The position numbers were made by a program, and so were the translations under genes. The notes beneath the pieces are model-generated. The model did no database searches, was not told the DNA's origin, and was given only the letters and a program-made list of their open reading frames with translations. DNA of 64,000 nt from Cordylochernes scorpioides (taxonomy: Eukaryota; Arthropoda; Arachnida; Pseudoscorpiones; Chernetidae). Numbering within the stretch: the first letter of the stretch is position 1; the number at the start of each line of letters is the position of its first letter. This document shows, piece after piece, positions 32,784 through 44,334 of the stretch. Location of the stretch: positions 33,935,749 to 33,999,748 of the forward strand of contig CP092865.1 of the NCBI GenBank assembly GCA_030710605.1. The letters are read 5' to 3'.

Positions 32784-32910
32784 TCCCTCCAACTCGCTGG
32801 CCATCAGATGGTTAGATCCGACATCATGTCTTGCTGTATCATGGAGGACTCTGGTTAAAGGTTTAGTGAGCAGGTCAGTAGTGTTCAATTGCTGGCGAAA
32901 GTAGCTACTA
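32784..32910 (-). pseudogene. Copia pol, C-terminal end
   Basis: Minus-strand translation gives YFRQQLNTTDLLTKPLTRVL followed by HDTARHDVGSNHLMASELEG and a stop. The A-D-x-L-T-K-P-L pattern is the conserved end of Copia RNase H. Everything upstream in the element is gone, replaced by Ty3 sequence. Confidence 0.85.
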
Positions 32911-32979
32911 TTCCAGAAAAGCTAGAAGGGCTGAAAATAATGATAGGAAGTTGCAGCATAAGCCTATCACACTAAAGGG

Positions 32980-34700
32980 AGAAAGTGTGTGTTTTCAATG
33001 TGGCAATAGAAGTGCAAGATAAGTGCAAATTTGCAGTAAAATCTGTTGAATATTTAGGTTTAAAAATGGATTGCATCCCATGCGTAATAAAATATAAGCA
33101 GTGATAGAAGCACCTGAACTGAAAACATTTCACAATTGAAATCTTTTATAGGTCTCCAGATGTATTACTCTAGATTTATAAAGAATATTGCCAATATTTT
33201 AACCCATTATATCAGCTTCTAAAAAATAATTCTAAATGGAATTGAACCACAGCAAACATTGGAGATTATTTAAAACATTCAAATCATTGCTAACTGACGA
33301 GTCTGTGTTGGTACATTATGATGCAACAAAGGAACTAGTTCTTGCATGTGATGCATCGAGCTATGGACTGGGAGTAATTCTTAGTCATAGAAACAATAGA
33401 AAAGAAGAAAGGCCAATAGCTTTTGTTTCAAGAATGTTAACGGAAGCGGAAATACATTATTTCCAATTAGAAAAAGAAAATTAGAAAATCAGGTATAATT
33501 TATGGGTATGTGAAATTTAGACAATATCTTTTGGGACGGCAGTTAGTGTTGATCACAGACAACCAACCATTGATGCACAATTTTCATCCCAGAAACAGAT
33601 CCCCATATGTGCAGCATCAAGAATCAAGAGTTGGTCTTTAAAATTATCTGCGCTCAAATATACTGTGGAATTTCGAAAAACTGGTGATGGCAATGTTGAG
33701 GCATTGTCATGTTTGCCATGTTATTGAGGAATGTTAAGGAAAACAATTGGCAGAGAGTATCTAATGTAAATCCACTATATCCTCATTATAGGATAAAACT
33801 AAGCTCAGAGTTCAGGTGTCTCCAATGGCATGAAAGAGGGGTAATTCCCCTAAAATTAAGATATTTAATTATAAATGATTTACATGAAATGCACATGGGA
33901 ATAGTAAAAATGAAGATGATTGCCAGACGCCATTTTTGGTGGCCGGGCATAGACAAAACATAGAGAGTGCAGAATATGCCAAGAATCCTTCTACCATTTC
34001 AGAATGGACTTGGCCTGAACAACTGTGGCATCAACTTCATTTAGATCTAGCAGGTCCATTTATGGGAAGAATGTTTATGGTCTTGTAGGCACATATACAA
34101 AGTGGTTGGAAATTTTTATCCTAAGAGATATTACGAGCAGAACTATTATAAGACATCTCGGAGAAGTGTTTGTCAGGTTTGGATTACCCGAATTTTTGGT
34201 GACAGACAATGGTAGACAGTTTGTTTCAAATGAATTTACGGAATTTACAAAATTGAATGGAATTAGGCATACTAAAGCTAGTCCGTACAATCTTAGCACA
34301 AATGGTTTGGCGGAGTGATATGTATGTGAATTAAAGAACTCGTTATGAAAGAACCAAGGAAAGGACAGTATAGAGGTAAATCAACAAAGATTTTTTATTT
34401 GCTTATAGAGCTTTTCCTCAAACTGTAGTAAAGTAATCTCTTGTGGAACTTTTAATGAAAATAAGCTTAAAATCCAGGTTTTCAAATTTAATTCTGAAAA
34501 TGGGAAAAATGGGAGAGGTGTTCCATGATGGCGTGAGCAAACAATAATATTTTTCAATTGGTTCTGATGTTTATTTCCGCAATTATGCTTTGGGACCCAA
34601 ATGGAAAAGGGGTACCATCATAAAACTATTGTGCTACAGCCCATTATCTTATTAGTTTTGAGGACCTCTACTTTAAAAGGCACATAAATCAACTACAGCC
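32980..34700 (+). pseudogene. Degraded Ty3/gypsy gag-pol remnant
   Basis: Fragments in order: a CFQCGN zinc-knuckle piece near 33000, an RNase H piece (VLACDASSYGLGVILSH, RPIAFVSRMLTEAEIHY) at 33236-33484, an integrase zinc region (HMGIVKMKMIARRHFWWPG) near 33900, and an integrase core (YTKWLEIFILRDITSRT, FGLPEFLVTDNGRQFVSNEF) at 34025-34318. Frameshifts and gaps separate them, and RT is mostly absent. It is older than the Ty3 element at 53 kb. Confidence 0.85.
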
Positions 34701-34988
34701 TGCAATGAAAAAATAAGATGAGACAAGGGATTTGATACTGCCTAGCACCTCCTGAGAGCATCCTATGGGTGGAGGACAGGAGAAAAAAATGGAAGAGGAG
34801 GTTACTAGGGTTGATAAAGAGTTGAAAGGAACGGATTCCTCAGGACTGGAAACCACTAGAATTGGAACCAGGACCTGTCCCAGTGCCCTGCCGCCGCAGC
34901 AAGTCAGAAGACCACCAGACTGCCTGAATATACTAGGAGTGATGTGTATTAGCATATTTATCTCTTATCAAAATTCGAAACTATTCTG

Positions 34989-35416
34989 GAATTGGAATTG
35001 GGTATTTTAGAGGAACTATGGACATAAGCTTTTAGGACAGTAGAATTACATATAATTATAAATATATAATATGCTTCGAGCAATCGCTCTTCTGCAAATA
35101 TCAAATTGTGTCCTTTATTAGAACATTTTAATATGATGCACTAGCGTGGCATCTGTTATCAAAATTCAAAACTATTTTAAACGTGTAAAATTCTTTTTGA
35201 AATTAAACAATTTCTACTGCCCTTACTGCAATGGAAAAATTAATGGGAGGGCCTGGCTTTTGATAACAGATGGTGCGCTAGTGCATCATATTATAAATGT
35301 TCCAATAAAATACACAATTTGATATTTGCGGAAGCATATTATATATTTATAATTATATGTAATTCTACTGTCCTAAAAGCTTATGTCCATAGTTCTTTTA
35401 AAATAACCCATTCCAA
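34989..35416. repeat. Large imperfect palindrome
   Basis: GAACTATGGACATAAGCTTT with GGACAGTAGAATTACATATA at the left is inverted at the right. Arms are about 150 bp around a centre with TTTCTACTGCCCTTACTGCA. The inner part recurs inverted at 35490-35650 and, shorter, at 25920-26072. Confidence 0.85.
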
Positions 35417-35489
35417 GAGTCTAGCAACAGTATCACTATAAAAGGAAGTTCCAAAAATGCAATTTAACAGCGGTATGGTAGATTAAACT

Positions 35490-35650
35490 GGCGAAACCGC
35501 TGGGTGGGTTCACCACTGATGAGCCATGCCCTCCCATTAATTTTTCCATTGCAGTAAGGTAAGTAGAAATTGTTTAGTTTCAAAAAGAATTTTACACGTT
35601 TAAAATGGTTTTGAATTTTGATAACAGATGGCGCACTAGTGCATCATATT
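35490..35650. repeat. Inverted copy of the palindrome centre
   Basis: CCCTCCCATTAATTTTTCCA through TTGATAACAGATGGCGCACT is the reverse complement of 35150-35260. It makes this locus a cluster of three inverted segments. Confidence 0.8.
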
Positions 35651-36058
35651 TATTCTTGTATCTGCACTATTTGCATAGTTATTATGCTTTTGGTGAATAT
35701 AAATACAGTTTTAGAGTAGAGTGGAAGTTAAGTTAGTCTTGTACCTTATCTTGTGCAGGCAAATAAAGGCCACATGTTGGTGATTGGAGAGACACAACAC
35801 TACATAAATAATAAAAGTTGAAAATATCAGGCTTCCGGGAATAAGTTTATTTTAAAGCATTTTAATTTCTAAATCTCTAGTTTCTGGCATGAAAGCCCTT
35901 CTACAATAAATTGCCAATAGTGTTACAATAAAATCAAATACATAGGGTGGTTATTTGAATTGTTTTATTTCAAATAACTGTAAACACTATTTGATTTTAT
36001 TCTAACTTGATATTGAAATATGTTTTTTTTTTTAATGAACAATAAAAAGCTATATATA

Positions 36059-36472
36059 TGTTACAAAAATGAATAGAAATAGAGAGATGATTTTCTGCTT
36101 GTATTTAATTATCTTGAGGATTATACTATGTTAGTTATTTGCTGGTTCTTTTTTAGGACTAAATGGTATTGGTGATGCAGTCGTGGCTAAAATATTGAAA
36201 GTATAATAATAAAAATGGTTTTGATCAGAGATTGTTTTATTTGAGCTAAAGTAATATATAAGAACATAATTTGATTAAAGTACTGCCTGGCTTAAGGCGT
36301 AAGAATAAAAAAATGAAAAGCTTATTTACATAATGTACAAATGTTTGAGCCGACCATCGGGATAAAACAACAACGGGTTTTTATAGGGAAGAGTGACCTC
36401 TAGCGGTCGATTTAGCAGAGTATTTGGATCTTTGAAATATAATTTTAAATAGAATAATATTTTAATATAACA
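36059..36472 (-). mobile_element. Solo LTR, family E
   Basis: Starts TGTTACAAAAATG and ends AATATAACA on the + strand, with TATA on both sides. On the minus strand a CCCTATAAAAACCC box lies near 36395. Relatives are at 58.55-58.97 and 61.49-61.91 kb. No coding sequence. Confidence 0.75.
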
Positions 36473-36902
36473 TATATATATATATATAAAATTTTGTTTG
36501 AAAAATTAATATAAAAAGAAGGATCAAGCTCTAGTTTCTATGCACTGAGAACTGAAACTCAGTAGGTCAACAATCAATGTGGTAGATATGTTGAGTCACC
36601 CACCACCACCCGTGGTGAGTCACTCCAGCCAGGTGGGGTTATTGTCTCCCTCTCTCCTCATATTGTGTATTTCACATTGCCCTCTCTATCTTCACATTAG
36701 TTTATTTCATATCCTTATATATACATATTATTTACTGATTGGAGTCCTAAAGAAATTGTTGACTCAACAAGTTATAATTTAATGAGGTCTTTCCTTATTT
36801 TCCCAAGAAGCAACAAAAATATGTAATGTGTTGGTACATGCTTTATTGTTTAAAATTAAAATCTTTAAAATTATTTTTTATCATTTTATCCCATTGTATA
36901 CA

Positions 36903-36995
36903 CAAGGTAATAAGACTAAATCCAAATAAATAGTGTATGACGTTTCAGTAACAACGTTGTTACCATCTTCAGACAAAAGTACTAAATGCCTTATC
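36903..36995 (-). mobile_element. Single-arm hammerhead repeat with 15-bp target duplication
   Basis: ATCCCATTGTATACA occurs immediately before (36888-36902) and after (36996-37010) this 93-bp segment. The segment is one arm of the foldback family, from CAAGGTAATAAGACTAAATC to AAAGTACT plus a short tail. A long, variable target duplication fits insertion by reverse transcription at a nick rather than cut-and-paste. Confidence 0.75.
36935..36982 (-). ncRNA. Hammerhead ribozyme motif
   Basis: Minus strand: TTTTGT, CTGAAGA, stem II GGTAACA/TGTTACT with loop ACGT, GAAA, CGTC with cleavage after the C, then ATACAC. Core bases all fit. Stem II ends in one G-T pair. Confidence 0.68.
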
Positions 36996-37010
36996 ATCCC
37001 ATTGTATACA

Positions 37011-39790
37011 AGGTCACAGAGACTATGTGAATTGAGGGATAAAATTTAAAATCTTGATAGGGTTGGTATAAAAGTCCTGTCTTGAGGCTCCCACACATCT
37101 CAAGAGGTGGTCCAAGTGAAGTCTCTTTGCTCCTGCAGATGGTGCATTGTGGGAGGGTCTTGAATCCATTCTGGAAAAGAACGGTCTTGTATGGCCAGTT
37201 TTGAGCCTGGAAATACAGGTTGCTGCTGCCTGTCGGTTCATCCCACACTCTAGAAAAGTTCCAAGCTCTTGGTTTAGGTACCAATGAAGGATATTGATTT
37301 CTGTAGTTTTGCCTGGATATTTAATTTTTGTAAGCATTTGAAGGGAGTTGAATCAAGGTCTGAGCCAAGCATTGCTGCTGATTTTACAAGCGCATCTGCT
37401 GTGTCATTGCCCTTCAGTCCTATGTGGAATGGGATCCACTGGAAGGTGATTTGTGTGTCTCTGTGAAGTTTGTCTAAATTCAGAGCAATTTTCCTCAGGG
37501 ACATTTTAGAGCTGGGGTAGCAATGTTTTATGATTTGTAGAGCTGTCTGTGAAGAAGACAGTTTATGTGGGCCCTCTTTATCAATGTGTTCTAAGGCTAG
37601 GCTGATAACTTCTAGGTCAGCATTACAGAGCTCCCAAACTTGTTGGTGACCTTGAGTTCTTGACCTTGGTTTCTGACCTGCACACCACTCCCATATAACA
37701 ATCTAGAGCCATCAGTGCAAGTTTTTATAAGTTTGTTTTATACTGATTCACCCTTTCAAGTGCTAGGGACTTGAGTATATGTGGATTTTCATTTTTCTTG
37801 TTAAATTAATTTCTTAGCTTTAGATTAAAGGTTATTCTCCAAACTTGTGTTTTGGTGGGATGAGCAGGTAATTTATAGTTTTTCAGTTAATTTATTGGAT
37901 TTGTTTCTAGAATTTTGTGTATTGTGGATTTTTAAATCTAAATTCTCTATCTCTTTTTTTTTTTTTTTTCGGAGGGTAGCCATTTATTTTATATTAATTT
38001 ACTTGTTCTATGCTGTTTGAGTTTTTTCTCTAATTTTGTTTGGGATACTTGTCATTGGTGCTCCAAAGGAATTAGATCAGTGTCATATTCTGCAATATTT
38101 CCAGGTGCATTGTTGCATGCATATGTATCTGGGGTTGTTGCATTTAATATCTATGTGATTTAGTTTAATTTTTGGAATGAATCATCTTAGATAGTTGTTT
38201 ATGGTGTAAACACAGATTTGCTAGGGTCGATTTTTTTTTGTGTTTTTGATGTGAATCTTGTTCGTTTTTTTAATTGCATCGCTTAGGTAGCATTGGTCTG
38301 TGTTGAAGTTATTGTCATAAGACTGTCATCAGCTATTTTGGTTTTATGGTAGTATTTTAAGCCATCAAGGTAGATGGAGAAAAAAATGGGGCTTAAAATG
38401 CTGCTTAGTTTGATTTTATGTTTTGGACAGTGTAATCTGGAGACCTACTCTGATTGTTCAACTTTTTAGGAAGTTGTAAACCCTTTTGTAGATTTTGCCA
38501 TTAATGCAATCAGATATAATACAGTCAAGAGTTTCTTGTCACCAGACTTTATCAAATGCAGAACTGAAATCAATGAATGCTGCAATAGAGGATTTAATTG
38601 AGCTTGATTGAAAGTTATTATAAATGGTTTGGGTTAAATAAAAAATTGATCAGCTGTGGAGTCATTTCTCCTAAAGCTACTTGGTATTTTGGTATAATAT
38701 TTTCTTTAATAAGGACATTTTTAATTCTACAAGTATAATTTATTCCATAAGTTTTCTATCTGTGTGTGTGTTTTCTATCTGTGTGGAATGTGATGGGATC
38801 ATTGAATAAGGGTTCAATATTTGTAGAGAGTGCAGAATTTTTATATTGTTTGACCCATTTTTCTGTTTTTCTCTCTCTACTCGGGTTCGTTTCTAGGCTA
38901 TTAATCTTTTACAGATGCATTTGAAATCTCAGAAATATCAGATTGCCATGAGAATCTTGTAAGGTGTTTGTATTTGGTGTGTTTGAATGAAGGGATTTAG
39001 TAATGTACCATAGTTTGGTATCTGTAATGGGCGTGTTTAGGTTGCCAATCTCTTCTTTTAAGGAGACAGTATTTTATTTTATTATGGCATTGCTTTTTTT
39101 ATAATTCAATCTGCGATCAAATAGAGTTATATGTTTTGACTGTATTGTGTATAAATGGTTCTTTTATTGTATTTTGAGTTAAGGTTATAATTCATTATAG
39201 TGTGGAATAATATTTTTCTTCATGTATGATCTTTTTTGTTGCTTGTAGAATGATAGATCTAAGTATAAGAACATCTAGATTGGGATCTTCTATTTTATTT
39301 TATTCATCTCTTTAGGGTCTTCAAGATAATTTCCTTATAAAGTTTCGAATTTGCTTTTCAGAAACTTCAATGGACTTTTGATTTGTGTGGTTCTCTGTGA
39401 TCTTGAGTTGATGTTTATTAGAACAGGTTGTTGGTCGTATGCTACAGGGTTCAAGTTGCTCCAGGTAGTGCTTCCATAGAGGTACAGTGTAACAGCTGTG
39501 ATGTCCAGAGCATCTGTTGAACCATAAGAGACCATGAGAATGAGAGATAGGTGGGTTTTCCAGTTTTTATGACAATCAAATTTGTTTCATAAAAGAAATT
39601 TAAAATAGATTTCTCCTCTTCCTTTATGCTCATAAGATCACCATAACTGGTTTTTGCCGTTAAAATTTTCAAGAATGATTGTAAGGGGAAACAAATATCA
39701 CTGCCACCTCCTAGAGGCCTTATACCGGGTGCCCCCTGGATGACCAGCCAACAGCAGCAGTACCCCATCATGGGGATTGAAGAGGGAGGA
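37011..39790 (-). pseudogene. Non-LTR retrotransposon with EN, RT and RNase H domains, decayed
   Basis: Minus-strand order: an endonuclease end (KILTAKTSYGDLM, NLIVIKTGKPTYLS, STDALDITAVTLYLYGS near 39340-39700), RT motifs (IAAFIDFSSAFDKVW at 38541-38586, SILSPIFFSIYLDGL near 38362-38406, IADDSL near 38316-38340), RNase H (ITFQWIPFHIGLKGNDTADA near 37390-37450) and a terminal CTICRSKETS with H and C. An RNase H behind the RT fits I, R1 or Loa-type clades. Many stops and frameshifts. Confidence 0.85.
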
Positions 39791-40274
39791 AGCAGCCCCA
39801 GAACATGTCTCGTGCATGGGGGCCACTAAAGAAGACTTGTATCATATCTCCAACGAATCTTGCCCTTAGTCAATGTATATAGTGTCCATGGCCTTATGGG
39901 ATAATAATTATAAAAATGAATAATTGAATTATCCTACAATAGATTGGCAATGCTATTTAATGTTGGTCCTGGTTTGTTCGGGAGTATACTAGCTGTTGAA
40001 GATATTGCATCCCCAATATTTCTGTAAAACTTGTATTTGTTTTAATGTTAATTTTCTTAACACAGACACCCTCTCCAATTTGTTCAGCCTCTCTGTGTTG
40101 CCTAATGTTATATTGAAAACCCCTAATTCAGCTTGATTTAAGTTTGGTCTCTTGAATGCAGATATATTACATCCACTTTGTCAGCCAGCAGTGAGAGTTC
40201 AGTCAACTACTACCATTTAAATAACATTGAAGAACTCCAATATTGGTAGTAATGTTTGGGGTGAATAGCATTTT

Positions 40275-40550
40275 TATTATTGTTTTTTTTTTTTTTTGCT
40301 TATCCCTAGTACACGTGGTACAGGCCATGATAATCATGGTGGGTAGTTAGCGACTGCTTTTTACTGTAAGCGCACCACATGTCTACACATGTGAAAGCAG
40401 TTCGACTTTACACTTACAAATGTGCCAGAGCCCCGTTTGGTTACTTGCACTTGCTGGTGGGGGTTGGACTTTTGTAAAAATCGGGGGGCCATTGGAGCAT
40501 TTTTTTTTTTTAAACAGAAAAAAGTGTCCAATGCGGGAATCGAACCCGTT
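40275..40550 (-). mobile_element. Probable tRNA-related SINE
   Basis: On the minus strand CGGGTTCGATTCCCGCATTGG is near the 5' side (a Pol III B-box) and a run of A follows GTACTAGGGATAAGC at the far end. The A-box side is not clear. Superfamily is not assigned. Confidence 0.45.
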
Positions 40551-42659
40551 TATTATTGTTAAAATGTTGCAGGTTTCTTCAATTAAAATACAAACATTAG
40601 GCCTTCAGAGAAAAGTGTCTTTTTTTTTAATACAAATTGTTTATTTATAAATATCTCTAGCTTTCGGGCAAGAAAGCCCTTTTACAGGAGAAAATATTTA
40701 CATTGAACCACCAATAGAATAAAAATTAAAATCAAATAAAATGCTTCGAATGTTTACAGTTGCATGATCAGCGCGGGCCTCCATTGCGTGTGCTTATTGA
40801 CTTTGCTATTCAGAGATGATATCTTCATTTGGAGGTTATGAGGTGGGTTCAGGGAATAGTATATTATAAATTTCTGTAATGTCTCTTCTTCTGTTAATGC
40901 TGTTGTGCTTTCTGGATATGATGGATTCCATCATAAGGTTTCTTCAATAAAATTTCCACAATTTATAGCAGTGGAATTGATTATGCATACTGCTTTTAAA
41001 AATAACATTTTTAGATTATATTCATTTTTTTTTTCAATAAATAAAAATACTTTAATAAAATGGTATGGAGTTTCATTGATCGGCCTTAAATGACTTGAAT
41101 AATAATATTTTTAGTGAGAGTGTTAAAGGAAAAATACAATAAGGGAGAGGAAGTATGCTTATTGGGGCTACATGGGGGCTTCGAGATCAATATTTTCCCA
41201 AGAGTAGTGCCCGGTTCTCCAACTAAAACTGACATGTTCCCCCCAGTCAGCATCAGACTATTGCAATAGCACCCTTTACTGTTTACCAGCATATTGATTA
41301 GATAAACTCTAGTAGAGTGACCTTTCAACTCCTGGCCTCCACTAGCAAGGCTTGTACTGCTTTAACTGGAAGCCTTTCTAAGCCTTTGTTCTCTTTACAG
41401 CTCCTCACTTATTTATCATTCTTTTAATATAATATTAAAGGGGAAATATTTATAAATAAAATATATGTATTTTTGCAACAAGTTTCTTCTATCACAGTAG
41501 AACTTCTCTCTAAATGATACCTAGTTGCAGAGCCCAACTGCTATTTATAGAAAGGTGTCCACATACCCGAGGGTAGCTAATTGACAAGAAATCATTTTAG
41601 CCATGGAAATTGTCCTTTGTTTAGTGGTATCTCTGTTAGTGTGGGGTTTTTCTCTTATGGAGGTTATACTGTACTATAAAAAAAAAAGGCTTATAGTGTG
41701 TGTAAGTATTTTTATTTTATTTATAGATCTTTTAAAATTTCACCTTTAGTGTGCTATTAATGGAATCAAAATGCTGCAAATACAGAGGTTTATAAACACC
41801 TCATATTAAAGAAATATCTTCAGCTAGCAGATGTGGAGATGCCATCTACAGTTTAATTTGAAATGCCAGGATGCCAATTTCATTGCACTTCCCTCCAAAT
41901 CAAAGACCCGTTAGAAATCACCAATATCACTTGAATATTCTGAGAGCCATGTTTAGTCATTCCATTATCTGCGTTCAGAATTATTTTGATTAACAATGCA
42001 GTGTTGCTGAACTTTTTTTAAAAAACTTTTCTTTCAAACTTAGCAAGATCCATTATATGCTCAATCCCACTTTAAAACATACTTATTATTCAAAATGATA
42101 CGATTTTTCTGACAAACTAGCAAAAAACAAAATATTTTCAAGTATTTTTTTTCTCATGTTGAAGACTACTTTTATAAAGGGTTTTTTTTTTTTGCTTTTA
42201 CATTTTTATCTTGTTAAAATTGCAAAAGTAGGCTTTGTGTTGAAATTAAGGTAAACTTTATTTATAATAATTCAAATTTTGTACCTTCATCTTGGAGTAG
42301 ATGAGATGAGTGGAAGGTTTTCAATGTTTTGCCATTTCAATGGGAAACCAGAAGGCCCAGAGATCTTGGGCAGAAATTTGAAGCTCCACTTCCATTCAGA
42401 TGCAGACAGATGTGTAAATAGTTTACACCACCACCTGCAGCAATTCAGATGTTTTCATAAATCAAATTCTTGTTTTCTCTCTAAGCACTAAATGTTTGGT
42501 TCTACATCAAGTAAAACTTTATTATATAATGCTTCTGCTCATTTTGTCCTTTTTTTTTGTTCTGCATAAGGTATTAAGACCAAATCCAAATAAATTAATC
42601 TTATTACCTTGTGTTTCTATTCTATAATCCAAATTGTATCTTATCACTGTTATCTTTTC
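40551..42659. other. Intronic sequence with a decayed MITE
   Basis: 41495-41672 is a MITE of the CAGTAGAACTTCTC type with its inverse GGAGGTTATACTG. 42570-42655 is a partial outer arm of the hammerhead family. No exon or other gene is supported. Confidence 0.55.
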
Positions 42660-42862
42660 TTGATAAGCACAATTTAGATTATAGATTATAAATATAAGGT
42701 AATAAGATCAATTCTAAATAAATAAATAGTGTGTGATGTTTCAGTAAAAGTGTTGTTACCATCTTCAAACAAAAGTAACAATTTGTTGAAGATGGTAACA
42801 ACACTGTTACCAAAACATCACACATTATTTATTTGAATTTGGTTTTATTACCTTGTGTTTTT
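42660..42862. repeat. Foldback repeat of the hammerhead family, inactive
   Basis: Both arms are present (TAAATAGTGTGTGATGTTTC and the inverse), but CTGAAGA has become TTGAAGA in both and GAAA is lost in the right arm. Confidence 0.75.
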
Positions 42863-43054
42863 TCTTGTTTCAATTGGAAATAAATCAATTTAAATTGTGA
42901 ATGAACAAATTCAACAATTTTTTTTTTTTTTGGGAATTCCAAATTTGAATAGCCAAATTAATATTGGAATAAGCAAATTCTAATAAGAGACCTAATCAAA
43001 TTGGGAATAAATAAATGTGGAGAAACAATTACTGTGATTACAAACTATATTTAA

Positions 43055-44330
43055 CCCTTAGTTACTCGCGCCTATTTTACTGACGTTAGTACTCGCGCTG
43101 GGTCTCGTAGACCCCAATATTCTACAATGAATAAAATCCTTGAAAAATAAAATATGGAAATAAATTTTGCTTGCAGCAAAAAGAATAGTCTTTAGTTTGC
43201 AAATATATCAATTTATTATAAAAAAAATTACACTATTAATTATTTTTATCTGATAAAATTGGTAATACGGCAAAAATTCTAAACAATCAATATATACAAA
43301 CAATTTCCTTAAAATTATAAATGAAAATCTAAATTATTCTTGTGCACACTTACTGAAAATTGTTGTTGAGTGTTCAGTATAAATGTGCTTAGCGCATTTA
43401 GCACATATAATTTTGGATTTTCGGTCTTTGTATTGATCACAAAATAGGCAACCCCTCCGTTTCGCTGACGATGACTCTGGCTATTTTCTTCCTAAAGAAA
43501 CAAGAACTTAATATATCTCAATTAATTATAGCATTTCATGACTTTGCTTGTTGTTGCTCATCTGTAGAAGTATGTGCAGATATAAAATTTTTGATATCTT
43601 TTGGCAGAAACAATTTATTTTCCTGTTTTGTTAGGTTCGGGTCAATTAGCCCAAATGCAATCTCTTCAATAAACAATTTTCTTTTAAATATTTACACTTT
43701 TTGTTCCTTTTATATACAACTTTTGTTGAAACATTGATGAAATAAAAAGATACGCAATGGCCACCTCCTTGTCCTCCTACTTACTGTGGAATTTTACACA
43801 ATTGATCAACTATATCACCTTATTTTGTTTCATTACAATATTTTCCACCAGATTTAGAATCTATTTGTTTTGTGGAGTCGATTATTAAAATTAAAATAAC
43901 TGCTTCAGACTTTTTTGTGGTACATACGAAACCAGTCTACTCTTTCTTTCCTTGACTCCAAAAATGAAAGTGTGGGTTGAACGTAGCTTTTGTAGCAAAA
44001 AATTGGGGGAAATTTTCGTTAATTTTTATTCATTGTTCTTAAAAAACTAAGAAAAGTCATAGATAAAGGATATAAATTATTGCAGAGCTATAAGGTAGCT
44101 TACCTATTTCCCCATGTGCTTGAAAATTAAAGTTACGTTATTACTCGCGCGGGGTCCAATGGACCCCAACTCCATTGTATTGTCTATCATAAGGCAACAA
44201 AATTAAGTTAATATAGGTTTGCATATTCATTGTCATATAAAATTAAGCTACTAAAGTTTTGATCTCCAAATTTTTTATAGAATTCTAGATATTTAATGGG
44301 TCTATCAGACCCCGCGCGAGTACTTAAGGG
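43055..44330 (-). mobile_element. piggyBac element
   Basis: TTAA on both sides (43051-43054 and 44331-44334) and ends CCCTTAGTTACTCGCGC versus, inverted, CCCTTAAGTACTCGCGC. Subterminal GGGTC...GACCC palindromes lie inside each end (near 43100, 44150 and 44305). TTAA targets and CCC ends are diagnostic. Confidence 0.92.
43343..44010 (-). pseudogene. piggyBac transposase, C-terminal part
   Basis: Minus-strand frames give RLVSYVPQKS, KYCNETK, GDIVDQLC, SRRTRRWPLRIF, FYFINVSTKVVYK, LFIEEIAFGLIDPNLTK and finally RRGCLFCDQYKDRKSKIICA then KCAKHIYTEHSTTIFSKC before the stop. These are the late DDE region and the cysteine-rich terminal zinc domain of piggyBac transposases. Stops and frame changes break it, and the N-terminal half is missing. 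Confidence 0.88.
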
Positions 44331-44334
44331 TTAA

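Noticed and set aside
42279-42491. 70-codon plus-strand frame as an extra FCHO exon
   Set aside because: It does not match FCHO, and the flanking exons join in phase without it.
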